In this document: one piece after another, positions 44,871 through 53,308 of the stretch
Position numbering within the stretch: position 1 is the first letter of the stretch
Layout of the letters: every line of letters starts with the position of its first letter
Assembly: GCF_009796825.1 (NCBI RefSeq)
Contig: NZ_CP047030.1
Location: 620,001 to 684,000, forward strand
Length of the DNA stretch: 64,000 nt
Direction: 5' to 3'
Source: Algibacter sp. L3A6
Lineage (GTDB): Bacteria > Bacteroidota > Bacteroidia > Flavobacteriales > Flavobacteriaceae
Notes under the pieces: model-generated
Told to the model about the DNA's origin: nothing
The model's input: only the letters and a program-made list of their open reading frames with translations
The model's database searches: none
Position numbers and translations under genes: made by a program

Positions 44871-45563
44871 ATGCGTATAGGTTTGCTTTTGTGTTTCTTT
44901 TTTTTATTTCTGAATTGTGAAGATAAACAATCTAAGAAGAAAACGACAACAGAAACTGTAGTTACAAAAACCATAAAAAAAGACACCGTAAAAAAGAAAG
45001 AACCCGCTTTTGAAAAGTTAGATTCCAAAAGTGCTATGGAGTTTTTTCTAGAATATGATAAACACCATAAAGAGAATAAAGTACGTATAACAACCGATTT
45101 TGGAAGTTTTGATATTTTACTTTACAATGAAACTAAATTTCATAGATCGAATTTTATATTTTTAACGAAACAAAAATACTTTGTAGATACACAGTTTTAT
45201 CGCGTTATTGATGATTACATGGTGCAAGCTGGAAACAGCGATGATGTGAAAATTTCTAAAAAGCGAGGAAAAATTGGTAAATACTTGCTTCCGCCAGATA
45301 CTAAACGTGGTTTTAAACATGATAGAGGCGTTATTTCGATGCCAAGTAGCGCCATTGAAAATCCACATAAACTAGCGTCGCCGTACGAGTTTTTTATTAT
45401 TCAACAACATGGTGGATCGCATTTTCTAGATGGCGATTATACTGTTTTTGGGCATGTAACTCGAGGTATGGATGTTATTGATAAAATTGCAGCAGTAGAG
45501 ACCGGTAAAGGTGATTGGCCTTTACAGAATATATATATTCGTGATTGTGAAATTATAGAATAA
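44871..45563 (+). CDS. Cyclophilin-type peptidyl-prolyl isomerase, lipoprotein
   Basis: A 230-residue exported lipoprotein (lipobox LFLNC). A Lys/Thr-rich linker (about 18-45) separates the anchor from a cyclophilin domain with ITTDFGSFDILLYNET, FYRVIDDYMVQAG, GVISMPSS, SPYEFFIIQQ and YTVFGHVTRGMDVIDKI in the normal order. It should aid folding of envelope proteins. The divergent Nudix gene begins 4 bp away. Confidence 0.92.
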   Translation: MRIGLLLCFFFLFLNCEDKQSKKKTTTETVVTKTIKKDTVKKKEPAFEKLDSKSAMEFFLEYDKHHKENKVRITTDFGSFDILLYNETKFHRSNFIFLTKQKYFVDTQFYRVIDDYMVQAGNSDDVKISKKRGKIGKYLLPPDTKRGFKHDRGVISMPSSAIENPHKLASPYEFFIIQQHGGSHFLDGDYTVFGHVTRGMDVIDKIAAVETGKGDWPLQNIYIRDCEIIE

Positions 45564-45592
45564 CCACTTGTTATTTCGCTCTTAATTTTAGT

Positions 45593-45883
45593 TCAAAAAC
45601 AAAACACTAATAATACAGGAAGTACAATACCTATAATTGATAAAGGATGCTTAATAGTATAATTTACTAGGCTGCTTTGGGTTAATTTAAAATACCTTAT
45701 TTCTAAACCTAAAAACAGAATATAAAGCCACAAATAATAGTAAAACGCATAATAGAGTGCAAACAACCCTGATTTATCAATCACTTTAAATACCATAAAT
45801 AGAATTGCAGCTAAAATATTAACCACTCTAATAATTTTTGTTGTGGTGAATTTTTTAAATTCCTTATGGTTCTTTCTTTCCAT
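45593..45883 (-). CDS. Small hypothetical membrane protein
   Basis: A 96-residue protein with a basic N-terminus and three hydrophobic segments (about 16-34, 42-60 and 76-95). No family is recognised. It converges on the cyclophilin gene and is 75 bp downstream of the dipeptidase gene on the same strand. Confidence 0.65.
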   Translation of the reverse strand: MERKNHKEFKKFTTTKIIRVVNILAAILFMVFKVIDKSGLFALYYAFYYYLWLYILFLGLEIRYFKLTQSSLVNYTIKHPLSIIGIVLPVLLVFCF

Positions 45884-45958
45884 AAAATTGTAATCAAGCT
45901 TTCATTTAAAATACATCCTTTAAAGAACCAAGAGAATAACTTTTATCAAAAAAAAAAT

Positions 45959-46624
45959 CTATTCTACAGGAAAATCGAAATATGTTTTAGGAAATGGTTC
46001 CCAACGCAATGTAAAATGCCACCACTCTTTTGAGTAATTTCTAAAACTATGCTTAAGCATAACTGTTTGAAGTTTTTGTCGATTTTCTTTTTGTTTTTCT
46101 GATATGTGTGGATAATTTACCCACGAGGCTTCTCCGAAAAAATCAAAAGGACTTCCCATATCTAAAACTTCACCTGTACTCCCATCTAGCAAAGTTAAAT
46201 CTAAGGTACTACCTCTACTATGTCCCGATTTAGTTGCTATATATCCCGCTTTAAATAATGTTCGTTTTTTAACTTCAGGATAAAAAATTGTTTTATTTAT
46301 TGTATCATTTAAATCCCGAGCCCAACGCATAAAATGGTTTACACCTTGTTGTGGCCTATAACCATCATAGACTTTTAAGCATAAGTTTTCATCTTCCAAC
46401 TCTTCTTGCACCAAACGTAAAGCTTCCGCTGCTTGTTTTGTTAGTATTAATCGATTAGAATTATAACCATCTACGGGTTGCCCAACAAAATTGTTATCGG
46501 TGTTGTAGCGTAATTCTACATGCAAATCTGGTATAACTTCTTTTACATAAACAAAACCTTCTGGCAATTGAGCAAATGAAACCACAGAAGAGAGTAAAAC
46601 GAGGTAGAGATATTTAAAATTCAT
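45959..46624 (-). CDS. D-alanyl-D-alanine dipeptidase (VanX/DdpX-like, M15D)
   Basis: A 221-residue zinc dipeptidase with a signal peptide (cut near VSFAQ). The zinc and catalytic motifs SGHSRGSTLDLTL and KEWWHFTL match M15D. The KVYDGYRPQQGVNHF segment is also conserved. It is probably periplasmic and used in peptidoglycan or D-Ala-D-Ala recycling; there are no VanA/VanH genes nearby, so a glycopeptide-resistance role is not indicated. A -7-like TAACTTCG (46631-46638, - strand) stands just before the start. Confidence 0.9.
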   Translation of the reverse strand: MNFKYLYLVLLSSVVSFAQLPEGFVYVKEVIPDLHVELRYNTDNNFVGQPVDGYNSNRLILTKQAAEALRLVQEELEDENLCLKVYDGYRPQQGVNHFMRWARDLNDTINKTIFYPEVKKRTLFKAGYIATKSGHSRGSTLDLTLLDGSTGEVLDMGSPFDFFGEASWVNYPHISEKQKENRQKLQTVMLKHSFRNYSKEWWHFTLRWEPFPKTYFDFPVE

Positions 46625-46673
46625 AATAGCGAAGTTAGCTAAAATAATGTTTCACTAAAAATTAGGCATAAAA

Positions 46674-46701
46674 AAAACCGAGTTCCCTCAAACTCGGTTT
46701 T
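46674..46701. terminator. Hairpin with flanking A/T runs, no matching gene
   Basis: An 11-bp perfect stem AAAACCGAGTT/AACTCGGTTTT with a 6-nt loop. It lies 50 bp upstream of the dipeptidase start, so it does not end any annotated gene. The longer run is on the left, which would give a U run on the - strand. Confidence 0.75.
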
Positions 46702-46707
46702 CTATCA

Positions 46708-46736
46708 TTTGCTTTAGTATTATGAGGTTAGATTTG
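46708..46736 (+). promoter_or_regulatory. Consensus promoter without an assigned gene
   Basis: TTTG (46708-46711), a 17-bp spacer and TAGATTTG (46729-46736) together match the Bacteroidota -33/-7 consensus. Transcription would run rightwards from about 46742. Confidence 0.55.
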
Positions 46737-46741
46737 GGATT

Positions 46742-47002
46742 CCATTTCAACAACATAATGCAAATACTAATTAATTAATCCATTGATCTAAAAAATGTGT
46801 TATTTAGAACTATTCAAATATATAATTTAGAAATGTAATAGAACGACTAAATACATATCAAATCGATGAAATACATTAAATTTTAACATTTATAGATGAA
46901 ATATTTAAAATCACCGATTAAATACGCCTTTTTTAATTCTAAGAAATCGAAAAATAAAACATTATAACACAAAAAAAGCACCCGAAAACGGATGCTTTTT
47001 TT
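46742..47002 (+). ncRNA. Candidate orphan small RNA
   Basis: The stretch from the consensus promoter above to the hairpin at 46971-47002 would give a transcript of about 260 nt. No known gene lies in it. The only notable frame is a 23-codon ORF at 46896-46967 (starts MKYLKSPIKYAFF), which ends just before the hairpin, so a small protein is an alternative. Low confidence. Confidence 0.3.
46971..47002. terminator. Hairpin terminator at the end of the candidate small RNA
   Basis: A 7-A run, stem GCACCCG/CGGATGC (one C-A mismatch on the + strand, a G-U pair on the - strand) with an AAAA loop, then seven Ts. It is bidirectional in form. Confidence 0.75.
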
Positions 47003-47228
47003 CTAACTAACCAATCAAAATATGAGTTACAACTCTACAGTTTAAAGTAACCACTCAATAAACTTTTACATAAAGTGTAACGTTTAATGTAAAAGCAAAC
47101 TGCGTGCCAAACTTTATACATGTATCTTTTTTTTAGATAGTTTTAACTAAAATAATTCAATTATGGGCATTAGTATTTAAAATATAAAAGTGAGATATTT
47201 GCTTAACTAAAAAAAAGCATAATTATAT

Positions 47229-47930
47229 ATGAATAGAGTACTTGTATTATTACTAGTTTGTTTATTGGTTTCTTGCGGAGAAGAACAACACGATTTAACT
47301 GTTAAAGGCCATATAGATGGTTTAAAAAAAGGAACTGTTTATCTTAAAAAAGTAAAAGATTCTACGCTTATTAATGTAGACTCTTTAGTTATAAGTGGAA
47401 ATCCTAATTTTGAATTACATAGTACATTAGAGTCTCCAGAGGTTTTCTTTTTATTTTTAGATAAAAACAGCAAGAGAGAAGATGGTATTTCATTTTTTGC
47501 AGATAAAGGTGTTACAGAAATAAACACATCTCTTAAAAATTTTATGTACGATGCTAAAATTACAGGATCGGAACAACAAAAAGTACTGGAAGATTACAAA
47601 ACCATGATTAGCCGATTTAACAATAGAAACTTAGATTTAATAAAAGAAAAGTTTGATGCGCAAATAGCTGGCGACACGACTAAGTTAAAGAGCGTAGAAA
47701 AGCAGTATAGCACCATTTTAAAACGCAGATATTTGTTTACGGTTAATTTTGCACTAAACAATAAAGACAGCGAGGTTGCTCCTTATTTAGCTTTAACCGA
47801 AATATACAATGCTAGAACAAGTTTACTAGATACTATTAATGTATCGTTAACCGATAAAGTAAAAGCATCTAAATACGGAAAGGAATTACAACGATTTCTT
47901 GATGAGATTAAGGCCGCTGAAAAAGAATAG
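47229..47930 (+). CDS. DUF4369 domain lipoprotein
   Basis: A 233-residue lipoprotein (lipobox LVSC). The DUF4369 domain covers about residues 22-115 (DLTVKGHIDGLKKGTVYLKKV ... DSLVISGNPNFEL ... ISFFADKG). In many homologues this domain precedes a thioredoxin-like domain, which is absent here; the C-terminal half is helical instead. Function unknown. It is followed by a perfect terminator and tRNA-Thr. Confidence 0.82.
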   Translation: MNRVLVLLLVCLLVSCGEEQHDLTVKGHIDGLKKGTVYLKKVKDSTLINVDSLVISGNPNFELHSTLESPEVFFLFLDKNSKREDGISFFADKGVTEINTSLKNFMYDAKITGSEQQKVLEDYKTMISRFNNRNLDLIKEKFDAQIAGDTTKLKSVEKQYSTILKRRYLFTVNFALNNKDSEVAPYLALTEIYNARTSLLDTINVSLTDKVKASKYGKELQRFLDEIKAAEKE

Positions 47931-47952
47931 CAAACCTTACTTTTTAAGCATA

Positions 47953-47986
47953 AAAAAAGACCTTTCAAATTTGAAAGGTCTTTTTT
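47953..47986. terminator. Perfectly palindromic bidirectional terminator
   Basis: A 34-bp perfect palindrome (arm AAAAAAGACCTTTCAAA) ends the + strand lipoprotein gene and the - strand tRNA-Thr transcript. Confidence 0.88.
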
Positions 47987-47995
47987 ATTTTTAAG

Positions 47996-48069
47996 AGCCG
48001 ATGGAGGGACTCGAACCCACGACCTGCTGATTACAAATCAGCTGCTCTAGCCAGCTGAGCTACATCGGC
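47996..48069 (-). tRNA. tRNA-Thr (anticodon TGT)
   Basis: The - strand folds as a 74-nt tRNA. The acceptor stem is GCCGATG/CATCGGC, the anticodon arm is GCTGA-TTTGTAA-TCAGC with anticodon TGT, and the T arm contains GGTTCGAGTCC. CCA is not encoded. Confidence 0.97.
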
Positions 48070-48083
48070 TTTTTTAACGAGTG

Positions 48084-48113
48084 CAAATATAGTATCTATA
48101 ATTAGATATGCAA
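48084..48113 (-). promoter_or_regulatory. Promoter of tRNA-Thr
   Basis: On the - strand, TTG (48111-48113), a 19-bp spacer and TATATTTG (48084-48091) match the Bacteroidota consensus and lead to the tRNA 15 bp downstream. Confidence 0.65.
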
Positions 48114-48130
48114 CATTTATGTCAAAAAAT

Positions 48131-48397
48131 TTATCCTAAATTGTTAATTTTTTCGATTAAAGCCAATCCTTTAGTCTCTAACTCTACGTTAATAGCCTTA
48201 AAATGCGCTTTTGCATTATCATGTTTAGCATTTAATTTAACTATCAATTCGTCGAAAGTAGCTATTGCTTCATCAATAATTGCTTCACTTTGCTTAGTAT
48301 CTTTATCTGTGTTTGCGTATTCCCAAACATATACTGCTTCTATAATATCACCTAAAACATAATTAATGTCCTTTTTTAGGTTTCTAACATTTGCCAT
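48131..48397 (-). CDS. Small conserved hypothetical protein
   Basis: An 88-residue all-helical soluble protein (MANVRNLKKDINYVLGDII ... EAIIDEAIATFDELIVKLN). I recall similar short proteins as conserved in Flavobacteriaceae, without function. The ORF could extend to 48433, but ATG 48397 begins the conserved-looking part. It is monocistronic. Confidence 0.75.
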   Translation of the reverse strand: MANVRNLKKDINYVLGDIIEAVYVWEYANTDKDTKQSEAIIDEAIATFDELIVKLNAKHDNAKAHFKAINVELETKGLALIEKINNLG

Positions 48398-48536
48398 TTT
48401 AATTGCTTTTAAATTTTTTACAAAATTAAACATAAACTTCTAAACCGTTTACATTTTTAGTACTATTTTAATAACGTACTGCTATTACTACACTATAAGT
48501 TGATTTTCATTCTGCTTTAAAAGCAGAAACTCCATT

Positions 48537-48947
48537 TTATTTACCCGAATAGGTTACAAAATTTCGTGGTGTTTCATAAAGTGTAATCTCCAAAGCTAAT
48601 TTAGTATCCAGCTTAGGCTTTAGTTTATTGTAGATTACCACAGCTATATTTTCGGCTGTTGGGTTTAAATCTTTAAACTCGGGAACTTCTAGGTTCAGGT
48701 TTTTATGATCGAGTTGATCTTCAACTTCTGCTTCTATAAGGTCTTTTAAAACTTTCATATCCATTACAAAACCAGTTTCCTTATCTATTTCACCGGTAAC
48801 ACTAACTATAAGTTCGTAGTTATGCCCATGAAAATTAGGATTGTTGCATTTACCAAAAACGGCATCGTTTTTTTCAAAACTCCAATCTTTGCGATACAAT
48901 CTATGTGCCGCATTAAAATGTGCTTTTCTGTTAACTGTAACTTCCAT
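48537..48947 (-). CDS. queD: 6-carboxytetrahydropterin synthase (QueD/PTPS family)
   Basis: A 136-residue enzyme of the 6-pyruvoyl-tetrahydropterin synthase family, probably making 6-carboxy-tetrahydropterin for queuosine. Zinc ligands are the His in FNAAHRL and the two in NFHGHNYEL; the catalytic Cys is in FGKCNNP. VMDMKVLKDLIEAEVEDQLDH and ETPRNFVTY complete the pattern. It begins 1 bp after the idi stop. Confidence 0.9.
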   Translation of the reverse strand: MEVTVNRKAHFNAAHRLYRKDWSFEKNDAVFGKCNNPNFHGHNYELIVSVTGEIDKETGFVMDMKVLKDLIEAEVEDQLDHKNLNLEVPEFKDLNPTAENIAVVIYNKLKPKLDTKLALEITLYETPRNFVTYSGK

Positions 48948-48948
48948 A

Positions 48949-49470
48949 TTAAGATATATTTATATGCTCGTAGAATTTTTCGAAAATAATTTTAAACCAT
49001 TCTGTATATTCTTCTGGGTGTTTAGCCATATCGTCTTTAACATCTTCAACAAGCATCCATTTCCAACTTTCAACCTCATCAGGGTTTATAACAGGTGCAT
49101 CATTATAATGTCCAACCATAATATGGTCGAATTCATGCTCTGTTAAACCATTATCAAAAGGTGCTTTGTATATAAAAGATGTTGTTTCCTTTAACTCAGC
49201 AACAAAGCCCATTTCTTCTTGCAAACGTCTTTTACCTGCTTGTAAATTACTTTCACCATCGCGTTGATGACTACAACACGTGTTAGTCCAAAGCGCAGGA
49301 GAATGATATTTAGTTAATGCACGTTGTTGTAACATTAACTCATTTTTATCGTTAAAAATAAATACAGAAAATGCACGATGCAAAACTGCTTTTTCATGAG
49401 CTTCCATTTTTGGCATTAATCCAATTTGCTCATCTTTTTCGTTTACTAAAACAACTTTTTCTTCAATCAT
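48949..49470 (-). CDS. idi: Isopentenyl-diphosphate delta-isomerase (type 1)
   Basis: A 173-residue Nudix-type isomerase converting IPP to DMAPP. Key motifs are HRAFSVFIFNDKNELMLQQR, the catalytic-Cys segment WTNTCCSHQRDGE, RLQEEMGF, and HEFDHIMVG (metal-site Glu/His) followed by EVESWKWM. ATG 49470 is chosen over 49488 because the conserved EKVVLVNEKDEQIG follows it. It is the first gene of a two-gene operon with queD. Confidence 0.93.
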   Translation of the reverse strand: MIEEKVVLVNEKDEQIGLMPKMEAHEKAVLHRAFSVFIFNDKNELMLQQRALTKYHSPALWTNTCCSHQRDGESNLQAGKRRLQEEMGFVAELKETTSFIYKAPFDNGLTEHEFDHIMVGHYNDAPVINPDEVESWKWMLVEDVKDDMAKHPEEYTEWFKIIFEKFYEHINIS

Positions 49471-49633
49471 AGAACACAAAAATACCAACTAATTTTTAAA
49501 AAAAAGAATAATACTTATTTAAACGGAAGAAGCCAACGTGCCAATGTATCCCTAAAATGAATGGATAATGATAATTACAAGGGGATTATCCTTTTTAAAA
49601 TTTAAAACCTTACAATAAATGTATTTTTACGGC

Positions 49634-49641
49634 TATATTTG
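49634..49641 (+). promoter_or_regulatory. Promoter -7 box of prfC
   Basis: TATATTTG is an exact TAnnTTTG match, 23 bp before ATG 49665. The -33 side is weak. Confidence 0.55.
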
Positions 49642-49664
49642 CAATCGCTTTTCAACATAAATTT

Positions 49665-51254
49665 ATGAGTTTTTTAAAAGAAATACAACGCAGACGAACT
49701 TTTGGTATTATCTCGCATCCTGATGCTGGTAAAACAACCTTAACAGAAAAACTATTATTATTTGGTGGAGCTATACAAGAAGCTGGAGCCGTAAAAAGTA
49801 ATAAAATAAAGAAAGGTGCCACGAGTGATTTTATGGAAATTGAACGTCAGCGTGGAATTTCGGTGGCAACCTCTGTACTTGCTTTTGAGTACAATGGTAT
49901 CAAAATTAATATTCTAGATACACCTGGTCACAAGGATTTTGCTGAAGATACTTTTAGAACACTTACCGCTGTAGATAGTGTTATTGTTGTTATTGATGTT
50001 GCAAAAGGTGTTGAGGAACAAACGGAAAAACTAGTTGAAGTTTGCCGTATGCGAAACATCCCTATGATTGTTTTTATCAATAAAATGGATCGTGAAGGTA
50101 AAGATGCTTTCGATTTATTAGATGAAGTTGAACAAAAACTAGGTTTAAAAGTAGCACCTTTAAGTTTCCCAATTGGTATGGGTTACGATTTTAAAGGTAT
50201 CTATAATATTTGGGAGAAAAACGTTAATTTATTTAGTGGTGATAGTAGAAAAGATATAGAAGAAACTATTGAAATTTCGGATTTAGCATCACCAGAATTA
50301 GATAAATTAATTGGAGAAAAAGCAGCCAACACACTTCGTGAAGAGATTGAACTTGTTGAAGGCATTTACCCAGAGTTTAACAAAGAAACGTACCTTAATG
50401 GTGAGCAACAACCTGTATTTTTTGGTTCTGCCTTAAATAATTTTGGAGTTCGCGAATTGCTAGATTGTTTTGTTGAAATTGCACCAAAACCGCGACCAAA
50501 GCAAAGTGAAGAGCGTTTAGTAAAACCTGACGAAGATAAATTTACTGGTTTTGTATTTAAAATACATGCCAATATGGATCCAAACCACAGAAACCGTTTG
50601 GCCTTTGTTAAAATTGTTTCGGGAGAGTTTAAACGTAACGCACCTTATTTACATGTTCGCCATAATAAAAAAGTAAAATTTTCTAGTCCGAATGCCTTTT
50701 TTGCTGAAAAGAAAGAAATTGTAGATATCTCCTACCCTGGTGATATTGTTGGTTTACAAGATACAGGAACTTTTAAAATTGGTGATACTTTAACAGAAGG
50801 TGAAATTTTAAACTATAAAGGTGTACCGAGTTTTTCTCCAGAACATTTTAGATATATTAATAATGCCGACCCATTAAAATCGAAACAACTTTTTAAAGGT
50901 ATCGACCAATTAATGGACGAAGGTGTAGCGCAATTATTTACTTTAGAACTTAACGGAAGAAAAGTAATTGGAACGGTTGGAGCACTTCAATATGAAGTTA
51001 TTCAATATAGACTAGAACACGAGTACGGCGCTAAATGTACCTACGAGAATCTTAATGTGTTTAAAGCGTGCTGGGTTGAACCAGAAGACCCTAAAAACGA
51101 TGAATACAAAGAATTTGTGAGAGTAAAACAACGTTTTCTTGCAAAGGATAAACAAAACCAATTGGTGTTCTTAGCCGATTCGTCTTTCTCTTTACAGATG
51201 ACACAACAGAAATACCCAAGTATTAAGTTTCACTTTGTTTCTGAATACTCTTAA
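49665..51254 (+). CDS. prfC: Peptide chain release factor 3
   Basis: A 529-residue translational GTPase that recycles RF1/RF2. G motifs: SHPDAGKTTL (residues about 17-26), the switch region ERQRGISVATSV, DTPGHKDFAEDT, and NKMDREGKD. The long RF3-type C-terminus includes KPDEDKFTGFVFKIHANMDP and QFLFKG-like KSKQLFKGIDQLMDEG. It is monocistronic, followed by a bidirectional terminator. Confidence 0.95.
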   Translation: MSFLKEIQRRRTFGIISHPDAGKTTLTEKLLLFGGAIQEAGAVKSNKIKKGATSDFMEIERQRGISVATSVLAFEYNGIKINILDTPGHKDFAEDTFRTLTAVDSVIVVIDVAKGVEEQTEKLVEVCRMRNIPMIVFINKMDREGKDAFDLLDEVEQKLGLKVAPLSFPIGMGYDFKGIYNIWEKNVNLFSGDSRKDIEETIEISDLASPELDKLIGEKAANTLREEIELVEGIYPEFNKETYLNGEQQPVFFGSALNNFGVRELLDCFVEIAPKPRPKQSEERLVKPDEDKFTGFVFKIHANMDPNHRNRLAFVKIVSGEFKRNAPYLHVRHNKKVKFSSPNAFFAEKKEIVDISYPGDIVGLQDTGTFKIGDTLTEGEILNYKGVPSFSPEHFRYINNADPLKSKQLFKGIDQLMDEGVAQLFTLELNGRKVIGTVGALQYEVIQYRLEHEYGAKCTYENLNVFKACWVEPEDPKNDEYKEFVRVKQRFLAKDKQNQLVFLADSSFSLQMTQQKYPSIKFHFVSEYS

Positions 51255-51267
51255 AATATATTAGTAT

Positions 51268-51302
51268 AAAAAAAAGCCACTTTTAAAAAGTGGCTTTTTT
51301 TT
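51268..51302. terminator. Bidirectional terminator between prfC and the OmpA-family gene
   Basis: A stem of GCCACTTTT/AAAAGTGGC flanked by A and T runs, 20-50 bp past the prfC stop and just before the convergent stop at 51321. Confidence 0.85.
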
Positions 51303-51320
51303 ATGTTTTATATTTTGCTC

Positions 51321-53297
51321 TTATTTATCTAAGCAAGACTTTCCGTTTATACTAGTTACTATAAACTCACTTCGTCTATTTTTATTATGTTCTTCTTCTG
51401 TACAAGTAGATCGGTTATTAGAATCGCAATCACAATGGTTTATTAACTGAGATTCGCCATAACCTTTAGCCGTTAATCTGCTAGCCTCTATACCTTTACT
51501 TATTAAGTAGTTTTTAGTAGATTTAGCTCTATTGCTAGATAGTGTCTCGTTGTAAGCATCGGTACCTCTACAATCTGTATGACTACGTATATCAATTTTC
51601 AAAGTTGGATATTGCTTCATTAACACCAATACCTTTTGTAAATCGACCTCAGCATCATATCTAATATTATACTTATCAAAATCGAAATAAACCACAGGAA
51701 TATCTAAAATCTTAGCTAAATCGGCACATGGTGTAATGGCCTGAATATCGATTTCCAAATTCAAATCAATCACCATATCTTCTGTACCCATTAAGGTTAC
51801 AAAATTCTTTTCGTCACCAATATAATCCGTCTTTTCTGCACGAATTAAAAAAGGTTCATTACAAATTAACTTAGAAAAACTATACGCTCCTGCCTGATCT
51901 GCAATAACAGTTTCTATTTTATCTCCAGATTTGGAATATAATGTTACCGTCGCTTCTGCTAGTAATTCTTGCGTATTTTTATCTAATACAGTTCCTGTTA
52001 CAATTTGCTCACACTCTATCGCTTTAAAACTATAAATATCATCATCGCCTTTTCCGCCTTCTCTATTTGATGTGAAGAAACCTTCTTTTGTTCCTAAATT
52101 TTCATAGTAACCAAAATCGTCTTTAGGACTATTTATTGGCTTTCCTACATTTTCAACAATTAAAGGTTGATTACTTTCACGCTTATTTTCAAAATCTCTA
52201 ACTACATAAACATCTAAACCTCCTAAACCTGAAAGTCCGTTTGATGAAAAATACAAATCACCTGTTTCATTTATAAAAGGAAACGTTTCTTGAGCCTCTG
52301 TATTTATAGAAGCGCCTAAATTTTCAGGTTTACCTAAAGTACCATCTTCTAGGATATCGACTTCATATAAATCGGATTGACCAATAGTTCCTGGCATATC
52401 GGAAGCAAAGTACATTTTTGTTCCTCTTACATTAATGGTTGGGTGTGCCACACTATAATCACTACTATTAAAATGAACAGATTCTACATTACCCCAATCT
52501 CCATTTACGTTTTTTGTAGCTTTAAATATTTTTAATCTATTTACACCTTCATCATCTTTTTTATAGCGTTTTTTGTAATAGTTGTTTCTAGTAAAATACA
52601 TCACTTCATCATCTGGAGTAAAAGCAGCTGTAGACTCGTGGTACTTTGTATTAATATCCTCATTAAAGGCTACCACGTTTTTATAAGAGCCATCACCTTG
52701 TTTTGTTGCTTTGTATAAATCTAGGTAAGGTTGCTTATTCCATTGGTATATTTTTTCTCCTAATCTTGAAGAAGCAAATATTAATTCATCTTTATATTGA
52801 TTCGTTCCAAAATCTGATTTTTCGGTATTCAAATCCAAATTTGAAACTTCTAAATCTCTACTTAGCGATAAAATAGACTCTAAATAATCTTTTTTACCCG
52901 CAAAAGCTTTTCCTCTTAAATCATCTTTATTAGCTTCATAAAATTTTTGCATCCAAGCATCAGACTCTTCATAAGATTCTGTTGCTTTTAATGCTTGAGC
53001 ATACCTAAAGTAGTATTCACTATCTAAAGCGGTCTCTCCAACTTCTTCAAAAAGTTTGCCGTACCATTTGGCAGCTTCTTTCATTTCATTATTAAAATAT
53101 AATGAATTGGATAATTTTTGTAATAGCGTAACCGATGTGTAACCATTATTAGCTACTTCAAGTAAAATATCACTTGTTTTTGCGTACGAAAAATTATCGT
53201 AAGCTTTATTTGCTTTTTGATAATCGGCCTTTTGCGAATAACTAAGTACTGCACTTAGACTTAAAAATATAGTTAGTATGTGTATTTTCATTTTCAT
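51321..53297 (-). CDS. OmpA-family protein with TPR and PD40 repeats (SprB/SprF-associated)
   Basis: A 658-residue exported protein. After a signal peptide (cut near LSYSQ) come TPR-like helices (about 25-130), PD40/WD40-like propeller units (about 165-430, for example DEVMYFTRNNYYKKRYK and GDLYFSSNGLSGLGGLDVY), a carboxypeptidase-regulatory-like domain (about 440-520), and an OmpA peptidoglycan-binding domain (about 545-650; IDIRSHTDCRGTDAYN). The domain order matches the OmpA-like protein next to sprF in gliding flavobacteria and PorE. It probably links a surface-secretion complex to peptidoglycan. The gap to sprF is 11 bp. Confidence 0.88.
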   Translation of the reverse strand: MKMKIHILTIFLSLSAVLSYSQKADYQKANKAYDNFSYAKTSDILLEVANNGYTSVTLLQKLSNSLYFNNEMKEAAKWYGKLFEEVGETALDSEYYFRYAQALKATESYEESDAWMQKFYEANKDDLRGKAFAGKKDYLESILSLSRDLEVSNLDLNTEKSDFGTNQYKDELIFASSRLGEKIYQWNKQPYLDLYKATKQGDGSYKNVVAFNEDINTKYHESTAAFTPDDEVMYFTRNNYYKKRYKKDDEGVNRLKIFKATKNVNGDWGNVESVHFNSSDYSVAHPTINVRGTKMYFASDMPGTIGQSDLYEVDILEDGTLGKPENLGASINTEAQETFPFINETGDLYFSSNGLSGLGGLDVYVVRDFENKRESNQPLIVENVGKPINSPKDDFGYYENLGTKEGFFTSNREGGKGDDDIYSFKAIECEQIVTGTVLDKNTQELLAEATVTLYSKSGDKIETVIADQAGAYSFSKLICNEPFLIRAEKTDYIGDEKNFVTLMGTEDMVIDLNLEIDIQAITPCADLAKILDIPVVYFDFDKYNIRYDAEVDLQKVLVLMKQYPTLKIDIRSHTDCRGTDAYNETLSSNRAKSTKNYLISKGIEASRLTAKGYGESQLINHCDCDSNNRSTCTEEEHNKNRRSEFIVTSINGKSCLDK

Positions 53298-53308
53298 AAA
53301 GTTAGGCT

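Noticed and set aside
44867..45028. Upstream extension of the Nudix reading frame
   Set aside because: It is antisense to the cyclophilin gene and yields low-complexity Phe/Val/Lys sequence. The natural start is ATG 44866.
45959..46624. VanX-type vancomycin resistance determinant
   Set aside because: The fold matches, but vanA/vanH/vanS/vanR partners are absent. A recycling dipeptidase is the simpler reading.
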